This document shows positions 16,794 through 25,589 of a DNA stretch of 36,098 nt, one piece after another (position 1 is the stretch's first letter; each line of letters begins with the position of its first letter). Origin of the DNA: Vicingaceae bacterium (GTDB lineage: Bacteria > Bacteroidota > Bacteroidia > Flavobacteriales_E > Vicingaceae); the NCBI GenBank assembly GCA_028245195.1, contig JAOKCF010000016.1:1-36098 (forward strand), written 5' to 3'. The position numbers were made by a program, and so were the translations under genes. The notes below the pieces were generated by a model that did not search any database, was not told the origin of the DNA, and saw nothing but the letters and a program-made list of their open reading frames with translations.

Positions 16794-17055
16794 GATAAGT
16801 TAACCGTTCATAGCAGAAATAGTTTTTCGCAGAGACGAAATTAGTTGTGTTTGACTATAATAATTAGGTTGATGTTGAGGAGCTTCTGCATACGAAAAAG
16901 CCGGTTTATTATTTGGATTGTTACTTTTAAAATGAAGAGACTAGGGTATGTTTTTATAAAATAGGCCAATAATTAATCATCATTTCTTATTAACATCACT
17001 ATTATTTCCATCAACTAAGTCCTACATTTAAAGTTCCCGAAAAATAAGATTCTAA

Positions 17056-20000
17056 ATGCCAAATTTCTCTCACCTTCACGTACATACGCAATTTTCATTG
17101 TTAGATGGTGCAGCACCAATTGCATCGTTGATGCAAAAAGCAAAAGCCGATAACATGCGAGCCGTTGCCATGACAGATCATGGGAACATGTTTGGTGCTT
17201 TCCAGTTTGTTGCAGAGGCTGCCAAGGCGGGAGTTACGCCCATTGTTGGATGTGAATTTTACTTGGTAGAGGACAGGCATCAAAAGGAATTTAAGGGCGG
17301 AACAAAGGATAAACGTTTTCATCAACTGCTTTTGGCGAAAGACCAAAAAGGTTACGAAAACCTATCGAAATTGTGTTCTTTGGGTTACATGGAGGGTTTA
17401 TATTCTAAGTATCCTCGAATTGACATGGAGTTGTTGCGACATTACAAGGAAGGCTTAATCGCAACTACCTGTTGTATTGCATCAGTAATTCAGCAAGCCA
17501 TTCTTTTTAAAAGTGAAGAAGAAGCGGAGAAAACCTTTGCGGACTGGTTAGATCTATTTGGAGATGATTATTACATCGAGCTACAACGTCATGGAATTGG
17601 CGAAATAGACGGTACCGGAAAGTCGCAAGAAGATGTAAATCAAATATTGATAAAATGGTCTGAGAAGTATAACGTTCCTTTAATTGCCACGAATGACTCT
17701 CACTATGTAGAGGAAGATGATTGGACGGCTCACGATATATTACTTTGTGTGAATACTGGTGACAAAATGAGCACGCCTAAAGGTTATGGAAAAGGATACC
17801 GTTTCGGTTTTCCGAACTCTAACTTCTATTTCAAAACCCAAGCGGAAATGGGGGAACTTTTTAAAGATGTTCCTCATGCGTTGGATAATACAAATTTAAT
17901 AGTCGATAAAATAACTCCACCAGAGTTAAAGAGAGACATACTATTACCCAATTACACTTTGCCAGGAAAGTTTAAAACTCAAGACGAATACCTAAGGTAT
18001 TTAACTTACGAAGGTGCGAGAAAACGATGGGGAGAGTTAGATGCAGCAACGGTTGAGAGATTAGATTTTGAGTTGAAAATTATCGCTAACATGGGTTTTC
18101 CTGGTTATTTCTTGATTGTGCAAGATTTTACCACCGTTGCTCGAGAAATTGGCGTTTCCGTGGGGCCGGGTAGAGGCTCAGCAGCAGGTTCTGCAGTTGC
18201 CTACTGTGTTGGAATTACCAATATTGATCCTATTAAGTACAACTTGCTTTTTGAGCGATTCTTAAATCCTGAAAGAGTTTCAATGCCCGATATTGATATT
18301 GATTTTGATGATGAAGGTCGCTCTAAAATCATCGATTATGTGGTTGATAAGTATGGAAAGAACCAGGTAGCTCAAATTATTACCTATGGCTCAATGGCTG
18401 CAAAATCGTCTATTAGAGATGTTGGTAGAGTGTTGGATTTGCCGCTTTCTGAAGTAGACAAAGTGGCTAAGATGGTTCCAAACACTTCCTTGTCTAAAAT
18501 ATTTGGACTAGAAGAGAAGGAGCTAAAACAAAAGCTAAATGCCGAGGAGTTTGCCCAAGCCCAAGAACTCAGGCGATTAATTGACGTAGATGATTTAACT
18601 GGACAAACATTAAATTATGCCAAAATCTTAGAAGGTTCAGTCCGGAATACTGGAGTTCATGCTTGTGGTATTATTATTTCTCCGGATGATATAACTAATT
18701 ATGTTCCTGTTTGTACGTCAAGAGATTCAGACTTACTATTGACACAGTTTGATAACAAAGTAGTTGAAGATGCGGGCCTCTTAAAAATGGATTTCTTGGG
18801 GTTAAAAACCTTGACCATTATTAAAGATGCTATCGCATTAATAAAAGAAAATTATGGAATTGAAATTGACCCAGATGAGATTCCACTTGACGATGAAAAA
18901 ACCTACGAGTTGTACCAGCGTGGAGAAACAAATGGAACGTTCCAATTTGAATCTGCAGGAATGCAGAAGCATCTTAAAAACCTTAAACCAACTGATATTG
19001 AGGATTTAATTGCAATGAACGCTTTGTATCGTCCAGGGCCAATGCAATTTATTGATTTGTTTGTTTCGCGAAAACGAGGAGACGTAGAAGTTGAATACCC
19101 ACATGATTTACTGACAGATTTGCTGAAGAACACCTACGGAATTATGGTGTACCAAGAGCAAATTATGCAAGCAGCTCAAATTATGGCAGGTTACTCATTA
19201 GGTGAAGCGGATATTCTTCGACGAGCAATGGGTAAGAAGAAGATAGACGTAATGCAGGAGCAAAAAGTGAAGTTTGTGGAAGGTGCTGAAAAACTTCATA
19301 GGGTGGAGAAGAAGCATTCTGAAAGTGTATTTGATATTATGTTAAAGTTTGCTGAGTATGGTTTTAACCGTTCGCATTCAGCTGCATATTCTGTTGTGGC
19401 ATTTCAAACATGTTATTTAAAAGCGAACTATCCTGCGGAATATATGGCTGCTGTCATGACCAACAATATGAACGACATTAAGAAGATTACCTTCTTTATG
19501 GAAGAATGTCGCAGAATGGGAACTACCGTTTTAGGCCCTGATATTAATGAGAGTACGTTCAAATTTGCAGTTAATAAGAATAAGGAAATTCGTTTTGGAA
19601 TTGGCGCGTTGAAAGGAGTAGGAGAAGGTGCTGTAGAGGCGATTGTTAAGGAACGAAAAGAGAACGGTAAATACAGTTCTATCTTTGATGCTACCAAAAG
19701 AATTGACCTACGTTCCACCAATAAAAAAGCTTTTGAAAGTCTGGCATTAGCTGGGGGTTTTGATTCATTCGAAGGTATTCATCGAGCGCAGTATTTTCAT
19801 TCGATAGATGGTTCAGCTCCTTTTATAGAAAAGGCAATTAAATACGGAGCTAATCACCAAGACTCAGAAAATTCGGCGCAAGTATCCTTGTTTGGAGGCG
19901 AGTCGGAGGTAAGTATTCCAGAGCCAGAAATTCCAATTTGTGAAGAGTGGGGAACAATGGAAAAACTCTCGAAAGAGAAAGATGTCGTTGGAATTTATCT

Positions 20001-20598
20001 TTCAGGTCATCCTTTAGATGATTTTAAATTTGAGATTAGTAACTTTTGTAATGCAAAAATTCGCGATTTGCAGAGTTTGGAGTTAGCATCGAAAAAAGGC
20101 GAAATGCGAATGGCAGGTATTGTAACCGGCGTTCAGCATAGAATGACCAAAACCGGTAAACCTTTTGGGATTTTGGACTTTGAAGGATATGAAGATTCGC
20201 ACAGTTTTTTCATATTTGGGGAGGATTACGTAAAGTTTAAGGGTTACTTAAACACTGGCTGGTTTCTCTTCATGAAAGGGAAATCTCAGAAAAGAGCATG
20301 GGGAGACGAATTAGAGTTTAAAATTTCAAGTATTGAGTTGCTTTCTGAATTGACAGATAAGTTGGCGAAGAATGTTACCCTAAAAATGGAATACGACACG
20401 GTGAATGAAGAGCTAGTTAATTGGCTAAAGGAATTGGGGAAAGAAAAACTTGGAAAATGCACCTTAAGTGTGGCATTGGTTGATCGAAAGAATAAGAATA
20501 CTGTGCAACTTAAATCGAGGGAGATTAAAGTGAATTTGACTAACTCGTTTATTGAAGAAGTTCAAAAATGGCCCAACATTGAGTTTACGGTAAATTAA
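17056..20598 (+). CDS. dnaE: DNA polymerase III alpha subunit
   Basis: 1180 residues, close to the E. coli length. N-terminal PHP domain (HLHVHTQFSLLDGA, MTDHGNMFGAF). The palm has catalytic Asp412 and Asp414 in MPDIDIDFDDEGR. The fingers region has NALYRPGPMQFI and YGIMVYQEQIMQ. A helix-hairpin-helix and an OB domain (MAGIVTGVQHRMTKTGKPFG) follow near 1010-1080. It is the replicative polymerase. No intein interrupts it. It stands alone with a 262-bp upstream gap that contains only a weak TACATTTA -7-like box; trxA follows from its own promoter. Confidence 0.95.
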   Translation: MPNFSHLHVHTQFSLLDGAAPIASLMQKAKADNMRAVAMTDHGNMFGAFQFVAEAAKAGVTPIVGCEFYLVEDRHQKEFKGGTKDKRFHQLLLAKDQKGYENLSKLCSLGYMEGLYSKYPRIDMELLRHYKEGLIATTCCIASVIQQAILFKSEEEAEKTFADWLDLFGDDYYIELQRHGIGEIDGTGKSQEDVNQILIKWSEKYNVPLIATNDSHYVEEDDWTAHDILLCVNTGDKMSTPKGYGKGYRFGFPNSNFYFKTQAEMGELFKDVPHALDNTNLIVDKITPPELKRDILLPNYTLPGKFKTQDEYLRYLTYEGARKRWGELDAATVERLDFELKIIANMGFPGYFLIVQDFTTVAREIGVSVGPGRGSAAGSAVAYCVGITNIDPIKYNLLFERFLNPERVSMPDIDIDFDDEGRSKIIDYVVDKYGKNQVAQIITYGSMAAKSSIRDVGRVLDLPLSEVDKVAKMVPNTSLSKIFGLEEKELKQKLNAEEFAQAQELRRLIDVDDLTGQTLNYAKILEGSVRNTGVHACGIIISPDDITNYVPVCTSRDSDLLLTQFDNKVVEDAGLLKMDFLGLKTLTIIKDAIALIKENYGIEIDPDEIPLDDEKTYELYQRGETNGTFQFESAGMQKHLKNLKPTDIEDLIAMNALYRPGPMQFIDLFVSRKRGDVEVEYPHDLLTDLLKNTYGIMVYQEQIMQAAQIMAGYSLGEADILRRAMGKKKIDVMQEQKVKFVEGAEKLHRVEKKHSESVFDIMLKFAEYGFNRSHSAAYSVVAFQTCYLKANYPAEYMAAVMTNNMNDIKKITFFMEECRRMGTTVLGPDINESTFKFAVNKNKEIRFGIGALKGVGEGAVEAIVKERKENGKYSSIFDATKRIDLRSTNKKAFESLALAGGFDSFEGIHRAQYFHSIDGSAPFIEKAIKYGANHQDSENSAQVSLFGGESEVSIPEPEIPICEEWGTMEKLSKEKDVVGIYLSGHPLDDFKFEISNFCNAKIRDLQSLELASKKGEMRMAGIVTGVQHRMTKTGKPFGILDFEGYEDSHSFFIFGEDYVKFKGYLNTGWFLFMKGKSQKRAWGDELEFKISSIELLSELTDKLAKNVTLKMEYDTVNEELVNWLKELGKEKLGKCTLSVALVDRKNKNTVQLKSREIKVNLTNSFIEEVQKWPNIEFTVN

Positions 20599-20648
20599 TG
20601 CCAATTTGTCGTGTAGAAAAGATTGGTAAAATATTTGACCTACTAATG

Positions 20649-20678
20649 TTGAAAAAGAATTAAACAGCAGTGCTTTTG
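20649..20678 (+). promoter_or_regulatory. Bacteroidota promoter of trxA
   Basis: TTG at 20649-20651, then exactly 19 bp, then TGCTTTTG at 20671-20678: the -33 TTG / N19 / -7 TAnnTTTG arrangement with one mismatch. It lies in the dnaE-trxA gap and would give a leader of about 35 nt. Confidence 0.6.
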
Positions 20679-20721
20679 AAAGGAAGTACGGATTTATAGA
20701 ATAAATTAAAAAATAGATATT

Positions 20722-21042
20722 ATGGCATTAGAAATAACAGATGCAAATTTTGACGAAATAGTATTAAAATCAGACAAGCCAGTTTTGGTTGACTTTTGGG
20801 CTGAGTGGTGTGGACCGTGCAGAATGGTTGGACCAGTTGTTGAAGAGTTATCTGGAGATTATGACGGAAAAGCAGTAGTAGGAAAAGTGAATGTAGATCA
20901 CAACCCTGAAATTTCTGCGAAGTATGGAATTAGAAACATTCCAACAGTGTTGATTTTTAAAAACGGAGAAATTGTTGACAAGCAAGTTGGTGCTGCAGCA
21001 AAATCTGCATATGCAGGAAAATTAGACGCAGCGATGGCGTAA
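20722..21042 (+). CDS. trxA: thioredoxin
   Basis: 106 residues with the classical active site [10 protein letters not shown] (Cys30 and Cys33), buried Asp in VDFWAEW, and cis-proline in RNIPTVLIF. It is the length of E. coli thioredoxin 1 and is cytoplasmic (no signal). It reduces protein disulfides with electrons from thioredoxin reductase. It sits directly downstream of dnaE with its own promoter and terminator. Confidence 0.93.
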   Translation: MALEITDANFDEIVLKSDKPVLVDFWAEWCGPCRMVGPVVEELSGDYDGKAVVGKVNVDHNPEISAKYGIRNIPTVLIFKNGEIVDKQVGAAAKSAYAGKLDAAMA

Positions 21043-21064
21043 GCTTTTCTTACAAGCATATAAG

Positions 21065-21121
21065 AACCTCAATTTTTCTACCTGTGCACAAAGGCAGAGT
21101 TATAAAAATTGAGGTTTTTTT
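21065..21121 (+). terminator. intrinsic terminator of trxA
   Basis: 13-bp perfect arms AACCTCAATTTTT (21065-21077) and AAAAATTGAGGTT (21104-21116) with a 26-base loop and a run of seven T. Confidence 0.85.
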
Positions 21122-21168
21122 GTACAATAAAATTCAAGAAACTTATCTTTTCAATGTACCTTTAACGA

Positions 21169-22089
21169 ATGGCGATTATTGATAGAACGAAGATTCAAGC
21201 ATTTAGTAAACTAGAACTACTAGCGAAACAGGTGGTGGAAGGTTTTATCACTGGTTTACACAAAAGCCCATTTCATGGATTTTCAGTTGAGTTTGCTGAG
21301 CACAGGCTATATAATACTGGTGAATCAACAAGGCATGTCGATTGGAAGCTATTGGCAAAGACTGACAAATTGTTTGTTAAACGATATGAGGAAGAGACGA
21401 ATCTGCGTTGTAGAATTATCATGGACACATCTAGTTCCATGCTCTTTCCAGAGAAAGTAGAAAAAGGCAAACAAAACAAGTTGGAGTTTTCTATTTATGC
21501 TGCTGCAGCATTAATAGAGTTGCTGCGAAGGCAAAGAGACGCATATGGTTTATCCACTTTCAATGAGAAGATTGGATTTCATTCTGAGGCAAAATCCAAT
21601 GCAGCGCATCAACGTTTAATATTTAACGAATTTGAAGGCTTATTGAATGCTGAAATTTCTCAAAAAGCAACATCTGCTGTAGAAAGCTTGCATCACATTG
21701 CAGAAATGATTCACAAGCGTTCTTTGGTTGTGATTTTTAGCGATATGTTTGATAATTCGGAGCGTGAAGGAGATTTAATTAATGCGCTTCAACATTTGAA
21801 ACACAACAAGCACGAGGTTATTCTATTTCATGTGGTGGATCAATCTAAGGAACTAGATTTTGAATTTGAAAACCGACCTTATCGATTTGTGGACATGGAA
21901 ACAGGTGAAGAAGTAAAACTGAATCCAAATGAAGTTAAAGAGGAATATGTGAAAGAGGTGAAAGCTCGAGAGAAAGAGTTGAAACTAAAGTGCGGACAAT
22001 ATGGGATAGATTACGTTGCTGCTGATATTGGAAAAGACTTTAATCAAATATTACTTCCTTTTTTGATTAAGCGAAAGAAAATGAATTAG
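21169..22089 (+). CDS. DUF58 domain-containing protein (VWA-like)
   Basis: 306 residues. The DUF58 core is clear: GESTRHVDWKLLAKTDKLFV followed by KRYEEETNLRCRIIMDTSSS, where DTSSS resembles a MIDAS metal site of a von Willebrand A fold. DUF58 proteins usually work with MoxR AAA ATPases and BatA/B proteins in envelope maturation; here the gene stands apart from any such partner. A TACCTTTA box ends just before the start codon. Its stop overlaps the stop of the converging pseudouridine synthase gene by 4 bp. Confidence 0.85.
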   Translation: MAIIDRTKIQAFSKLELLAKQVVEGFITGLHKSPFHGFSVEFAEHRLYNTGESTRHVDWKLLAKTDKLFVKRYEEETNLRCRIIMDTSSSMLFPEKVEKGKQNKLEFSIYAAAALIELLRRQRDAYGLSTFNEKIGFHSEAKSNAAHQRLIFNEFEGLLNAEISQKATSAVESLHHIAEMIHKRSLVVIFSDMFDNSEREGDLINALQHLKHNKHEVILFHVVDQSKELDFEFENRPYRFVDMETGEEVKLNPNEVKEEYVKEVKAREKELKLKCGQYGIDYVAADIGKDFNQILLPFLIKRKKMN

Positions 22090-22949
22090 GCCTCTAAGGA
22101 GTAATTAAAGCCAAATATTTTTTGAAACCGTTCAGGTATTTTTGATTGAATATGAATCTCATTACCTGAATGAGGATGGGTGAATTCTAATGACAATGCA
22201 TGCAGATATAATCCCTTTCCTTTTAATAAGAATTCCGGTTTTCCATATTCTCGCTCTCCTAAAATATCATGTCCGATAGCTGCTAAGTGTTTTCTTAGTT
22301 GATGCCTGCGTCCTGTCACTGGTTGCAATAGTAGTAGATTGAGAAAATTAAATCTTTCCGATTTTACTGAGGTTAGTTTCTTGTAGTTGGATTGAGCTGG
22401 TTTTCCATCTACGGGATCTTTTATAAAGCCATGTTGTTCCATTTCTCCAATACATATAGCAAGGTATCTTTTTTGGATTATTTTCAATTCAAACAGTTGA
22501 TTTAATGCTGCAATGGCTGATGTTGTTTTTCCAACAAGTAATAAGCCAGTAGTCGGGAAATCTAATCTATGAACAGGCCTCGGGCGGCAAGCGTCTGGGA
22601 GTGCAGAGAGCTGAAGGTTTTGAGCTAAGGCATTGTCCACCGTTTTAAAGCTGTTTCCACTAACAAGTATTCCTGCTGGTTTTTCGATAATGGCTAAATA
22701 ATCATCTTCAAAAACAACTTTTAAAGGCAAGATTAACTGTCTTTGTGTTTTTACGTTAACGTCTTGTTGGATAGAAATCAACTGTCCTCCTTGTACAAAA
22801 GTGGCAGTTGTAGTTGGTAAACCATCTAATTTAATTAATCCTTTCTTGATAGCCTTTTTAAGTGCTGATTTGGAAAAGAAAATAGCACTCTTACCAGCCA
22901 GGTAATCAGCCAGTCGTTCTTTCTCAATTGAGGAATGAACTTTTAGTAT
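22086..22949 (-). CDS. RluA-family pseudouridine synthase with N-terminal S4 domain, probable ATA start
   Basis: The catalytic part is clear: PVHRLDFPTTGLLLVGKT holds the HRLD motif with the catalytic Asp, and RRHQLRKHLAAIG closes it. It isomerises uridine in rRNA or tRNA. The shortest standard start (TTG at 22781) gives 231 residues, but the frame is open and homologous further upstream: SALKKAIKKGLIKLDG and ATFVQGGQL are an S4 RNA-binding domain. No ATG, GTG or TTG precedes this domain before the stop at 22974-22976. ATA at 22947-22949 aligns with the expected initiator Met (ILKVHSSIEKERLADY), giving 287 residues. Either the start is non-canonical or it is a mutated ATG. Which of the RluA subfamilies it belongs to is unclear. 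Confidence 0.75.
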   Translation of the reverse strand: MLKVHSSIEKERLADYLAGKSAIFFSKSALKKAIKKGLIKLDGLPTTTATFVQGGQLISIQQDVNVKTQRQLILPLKVVFEDDYLAIIEKPAGILVSGNSFKTVDNALAQNLQLSALPDACRPRPVHRLDFPTTGLLLVGKTTSAIAALNQLFELKIIQKRYLAICIGEMEQHGFIKDPVDGKPAQSNYKKLTSVKSERFNFLNLLLLQPVTGRRHQLRKHLAAIGHDILGEREYGKPEFLLKGKGLYLHALSLEFTHPHSGNEIHIQSKIPERFQKIFGFNYSLEA

Positions 22950-22974
22950 TTCTGCTTGATTTTTTTCGATTAGC

Positions 22975-22982
22975 TAAAAGTA
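22975..22982 (-). promoter_or_regulatory. -7-like element before the pseudouridine synthase gene
   Basis: On the minus strand TACTTTTA resembles TAnnTTTG. Transcription from here would start about 20 nt before the proposed ATA codon, so a start far upstream is unlikely. Confidence 0.35.
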
Positions 22983-23078
22983 CGGGTTTCGAGTTGTATT
23001 GTTAGATTTTACATTGGTAATCTATTCCTAGTTGATGGCTAAGAAACGAGAAACTTCAATCTTAAAATAGTTTCAAAA

Positions 23079-23143
23079 AAATCCCAATCTGCAAAGCAAA
23101 ATGGGATTTCATTATTAAGTGAGCGCGAAAGGGTCCCAACCCT
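23079..23143 (-). other. minus-strand terminator and tRNA-3'-end-like fragment beside the integrase (possible attachment site)
   Basis: AAATCCCA (23079-23086) pairs with TGGGATTT (23102-23109) and, read on the minus strand, is followed by a T run, as in an intrinsic terminator. Just upstream on that strand is AGGGTTGGGACCCT (23130-23143), then TTCGCGCTCAC, which resembles a T arm and acceptor 3' strand. The T-loop lacks TTCRA and no anticodon or D arm is visible, so it is not a tRNA gene. It may be a tRNA 3' remnant used as att site. The rest of the 22,983-23,328 gap holds GTGGGGAAGATGTGGGGAAA before the integrase and nothing else I can name. Confidence 0.3.
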
Positions 23144-23328
23144 AGTTTTCCTACCTTTACTTGATTTGATTCTATTTTATAATATATTCATTAAAATCAA
23201 ATAGTTGTGTTGAATATTACCCTTATTTTATTTGTTTTTACAGTGTGTTAATAAGATGTTATAAGCTTTTATATAGTTAATGTGGGGAAGATGTGGGGAA
23301 AGATTAACTTAGCACAAACCCAATAACT

Positions 23329-24585
23329 ATGGCCAAAGTAACTTACAGAATTAAAACAAAAAGCAACCCTGCATCTATATATGTGCGACTCCGTGACGGT
23401 AGAAACATTGATTTAACAGCTAAGACGGGAAAAACTATTGACCCTAAATTCTGGAAAGACAATAAAATAAAGAGGGCAGCAGCATTTGATGATAAACTAA
23501 ATTTAGAAAATGCATTAAATGATTTGACTGCCTTAATACTTCGCAAAAGGAATGACTCTATAACAGATGGGGTAATACTATCTAATGGTTGGCTGCAGGA
23601 AGTGCTAGGGGAGTGGCAGGGCCTAACCAAACAAGATAAGTCAACCTATTTTGATGATGTTATGCAACAATCAATTGATAAAATGCCTTTTCGCCAACGA
23701 CAGGGTAAAGTTGGACTAAGTTATGGAAGCATTAAAAACTATATAACATCACTTAATCGGTTTAAAAAATATCAAGTTCATACAGCAAGTAGAATCTTGT
23801 TAAGTGATATTAATTTAGAATTTTATAATAATTTCTTGTCGTTTCTCCGAGATACACTTGGTTTGTCTGCAAATAGTATTGGTAAGGTTGTCACAAACAT
23901 TAAAACCATTTGCAGAGGCGCACAAGAGCAGGGACTTAAAGTTAACCCACAAGTATCCAGTAGGTCTTTTATATCGCCAAGTGAGGACACTATGTTTACT
24001 ACATTAAACCCAGAAGAGCTTGAACTTATAGCAACATACGAGGGAAAACAATATTTAGAAAACGCCAGAGATTGGTTAATTATTAGCTGTTGGACAGGCT
24101 GTAGGGTTGGTGACCTTATGAAGCTTAACACAAATAATATAAAAAATATCAATCAAGACAGTAACCTCATTGAATACACGCAAAATAAAACAGGTAAGAC
24201 AGTTATGGTTCCGATGCATAAAGAGGTTGAGTTGATAATAGAAAGACTAGGCTCGTTTCCGAGGCCAACCTCAGACCAGAAGTACAATAAATATATAAAA
24301 GAGGTGTGTCAACAAGTTGGTATTAATGAAGTTATTGAAGGAACAAGACAGAACCCAGTAACGCATAAAAAAGAAGTTGGAATGTTTGAAAAGTGGAAAC
24401 TAATCCGCTCTCATATTGGCAGAAGGTCCTTTGCAACAAATCATTATAATGTTCTTTCAAATAAGGTTATAATGGCTGTAACGGGGCATTCAACAGATAA
24501 GCAATTTTTGAAGTATATTGGAGAGGTAGAGAATGACCATTTACAAATCTTCATTGATGAATGGAATAAGAAAGCTGAAATCTAG
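23329..24585 (+). CDS. tyrosine recombinase/integrase (Bacteroidota phage-integrase type)
   Basis: 418 residues. N-terminal arm-binding domain (TYRIKTKSNPASIYVRLRDG), SAM-like core-binding domain about 105-215 and a catalytic domain about 220-410. Catalytic set: Arg259 (GCRVGD), Lys in TQNKTGKTVMVP, His362 and Arg365 (HIGRRSF), His387 (TGHST) and nucleophile Tyr396 (FLKYI). All are present, so it should be active. It lacks the extra helix block typical of integron IntI. It marks the left border of the accessory island; every copy of the long repeat is downstream of it. Its stop overlaps the converging HAD gene by 4 bp. Confidence 0.9.
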   Translation: MAKVTYRIKTKSNPASIYVRLRDGRNIDLTAKTGKTIDPKFWKDNKIKRAAAFDDKLNLENALNDLTALILRKRNDSITDGVILSNGWLQEVLGEWQGLTKQDKSTYFDDVMQQSIDKMPFRQRQGKVGLSYGSIKNYITSLNRFKKYQVHTASRILLSDINLEFYNNFLSFLRDTLGLSANSIGKVVTNIKTICRGAQEQGLKVNPQVSSRSFISPSEDTMFTTLNPEELELIATYEGKQYLENARDWLIISCWTGCRVGDLMKLNTNNIKNINQDSNLIEYTQNKTGKTVMVPMHKEVELIIERLGSFPRPTSDQKYNKYIKEVCQQVGINEVIEGTRQNPVTHKKEVGMFEKWKLIRSHIGRRSFATNHYNVLSNKVIMAVTGHSTDKQFLKYIGEVENDHLQIFIDEWNKKAEI

Positions 24586-25079
24586 GTAGTACTTGCACAA
24601 TCAAAGCTATTTATAATCCTTTGAACAACTTGAGGCGTCAATCCAACAGTTTTATCAGTTTGAAAAAATTTGTTTGTTTGAGAAATTAAATAATCTGCTT
24701 TGTCATCTAAAATAATATAATCAGAGAAGCTAAGTGGCTTAGACTTTATGATGTTCCCATTGTCTATAATCCACTTCGAAACTTCGTTTCCTCTAGTTAG
24801 ATATCCTGCTCCTGCGTTTAGGTTAGGAGTGAAGGATACTATCCCCCTTCTTATTCCAATCCTGCCAAATAGTTCATTCATTTGTTCTAAATCGAAATTC
24901 AATCTCCAAGAAGAAGTAAGTACAATTTGTGCATCTATTTTTTCTAGCAGTTCGTTTAATAACTTGATAGCTTCAGGGTCAAATTGGTCTATAAGAAAAT
25001 CATTGCTTGTAGTTTTTCGTGTCTTGTCCCAAGCATCTGAATTTAAAACTCCATCTATATCTAAAAAGATTAATCTCAC
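24582..25079 (-). CDS. HAD-domain protein of the Swiss-army-knife RNA-repair type (HAD_SAK)
   Basis: 165 residues with HAD motif I MRLIFLDIDGVLNSD, motif II IVLTSSWR and a late acidic motif YIILDDKADY. The short form with DIDGVLNS at the extreme N terminus and TSSWR matches the HAD domain found in Swiss Army Knife RNA-repair proteins and in many lone accessory genes. It would be a phosphatase on nucleic-acid ends or small phosphates; the substrate is unknown. It converges on the integrase with a 4-bp stop overlap, so it may travel with it. Confidence 0.75.
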   Translation of the reverse strand: MRLIFLDIDGVLNSDAWDKTRKTTSNDFLIDQFDPEAIKLLNELLEKIDAQIVLTSSWRLNFDLEQMNELFGRIGIRRGIVSFTPNLNAGAGYLTRGNEVSKWIIDNGNIIKSKPLSFSDYIILDDKADYLISQTNKFFQTDKTVGLTPQVVQRIINSFDCASTT

Positions 25080-25146
25080 AAAAATTTCTTTTTTATTAAA
25101 TTCTTAGTCATTTGTAAACAAAAGTGGAATGTGTTTTACTTACAAT

Positions 25147-25232
25147 TCTAAATTAAGGCTTTTAACAATATGTGAAACCTCAGCTAGAATCTAAAAAAAG
25201 AAGCCATCAACCTAACAAACAGAACCGACAAC
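25147..25232 (+). repeat. island long repeat, copy 1 (left half only)
   Basis: It begins TCTAAATTAAGGCTTTTAAC and runs to ACAAACAGAACC, aligning with the left half of copy 8 (which begins TCTAAATTAACGCTTTTCAC). The right half with the GGGG stem is absent. Confidence 0.65.
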
Positions 25233-25276
25233 TTATAGTCATCAAAACACCTCATTTGATTCATTTTAAGCCCCTC

Positions 25277-25333
25277 TAAGGCGTTATCTAAATTAAACCA
25301 AACAACCCCTTCCTTTGTGTGTTAATCGCCTTA
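25277..25333. repeat. inverted repeat between island repeat copies 1 and 2
   Basis: TAAGGCG (25277-25283) is matched by CGCCTTA (25327-25333), with further partial pairing inwards (TTA and TTAAT). It is not an IntI attC site, because the outward-facing AAC/GTT ends are missing. No gene is seen in 25,080-25,589. Confidence 0.45.
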
Positions 25334-25351
25334 AAATCGATGCAAATAAGC

Positions 25352-25530
25352 CTTCTTTAATAGCTTAAAACCTCATACAGAATCTCAAAAAAGCTGAATC
25401 CTTACAGCCTTACAAACAGAACTAAGCAGGGGTGGGTTTAATAGAAACGGTTTCTTATCTCAAGAGGTGTTGTATAGCATAGTTATAACCCCATATTAGA
25501 GAGTGTGTGACGATGTTTAACTTAGAACTA
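25352..25530 (+). repeat. island long repeat, copy 2 (near full length)
   Basis: It contains in order AATAAGCCTT, CCTCATACAGAATCTC, AAACAGAACTAA, GGGGTGGGTTTAATAG, the small hairpin AGAAACGGTTTCT, then GAGGTGTTGTATAGCATAG, TTATAACCCC, ATATTAGAGAG and GATGTTTAAC. Copy 6 matches along the whole length. Confidence 0.85.
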
Positions 25531-25589
25531 ATAATGAGGATGCGCCTAATCAGGGTTGGGATAAAATCTAATTAAATAATTAAAATGGA

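Noticed and set aside
17056..20598. Intein in DnaE
   Set aside because: The protein is continuous at normal length with no splicing-domain motifs.
23119..23145. tRNA gene on the minus strand
   Set aside because: Only a T-arm and acceptor-like 3' strand can be drawn; the loop lacks TTCRA and there is no anticodon or D arm. Kept only as a possible att remnant.
24748..25107. 119-residue plus-strand ORF
   Set aside because: It lies antisense to the HAD gene, whose motifs are clear; the plus frame is a low-complexity shadow.
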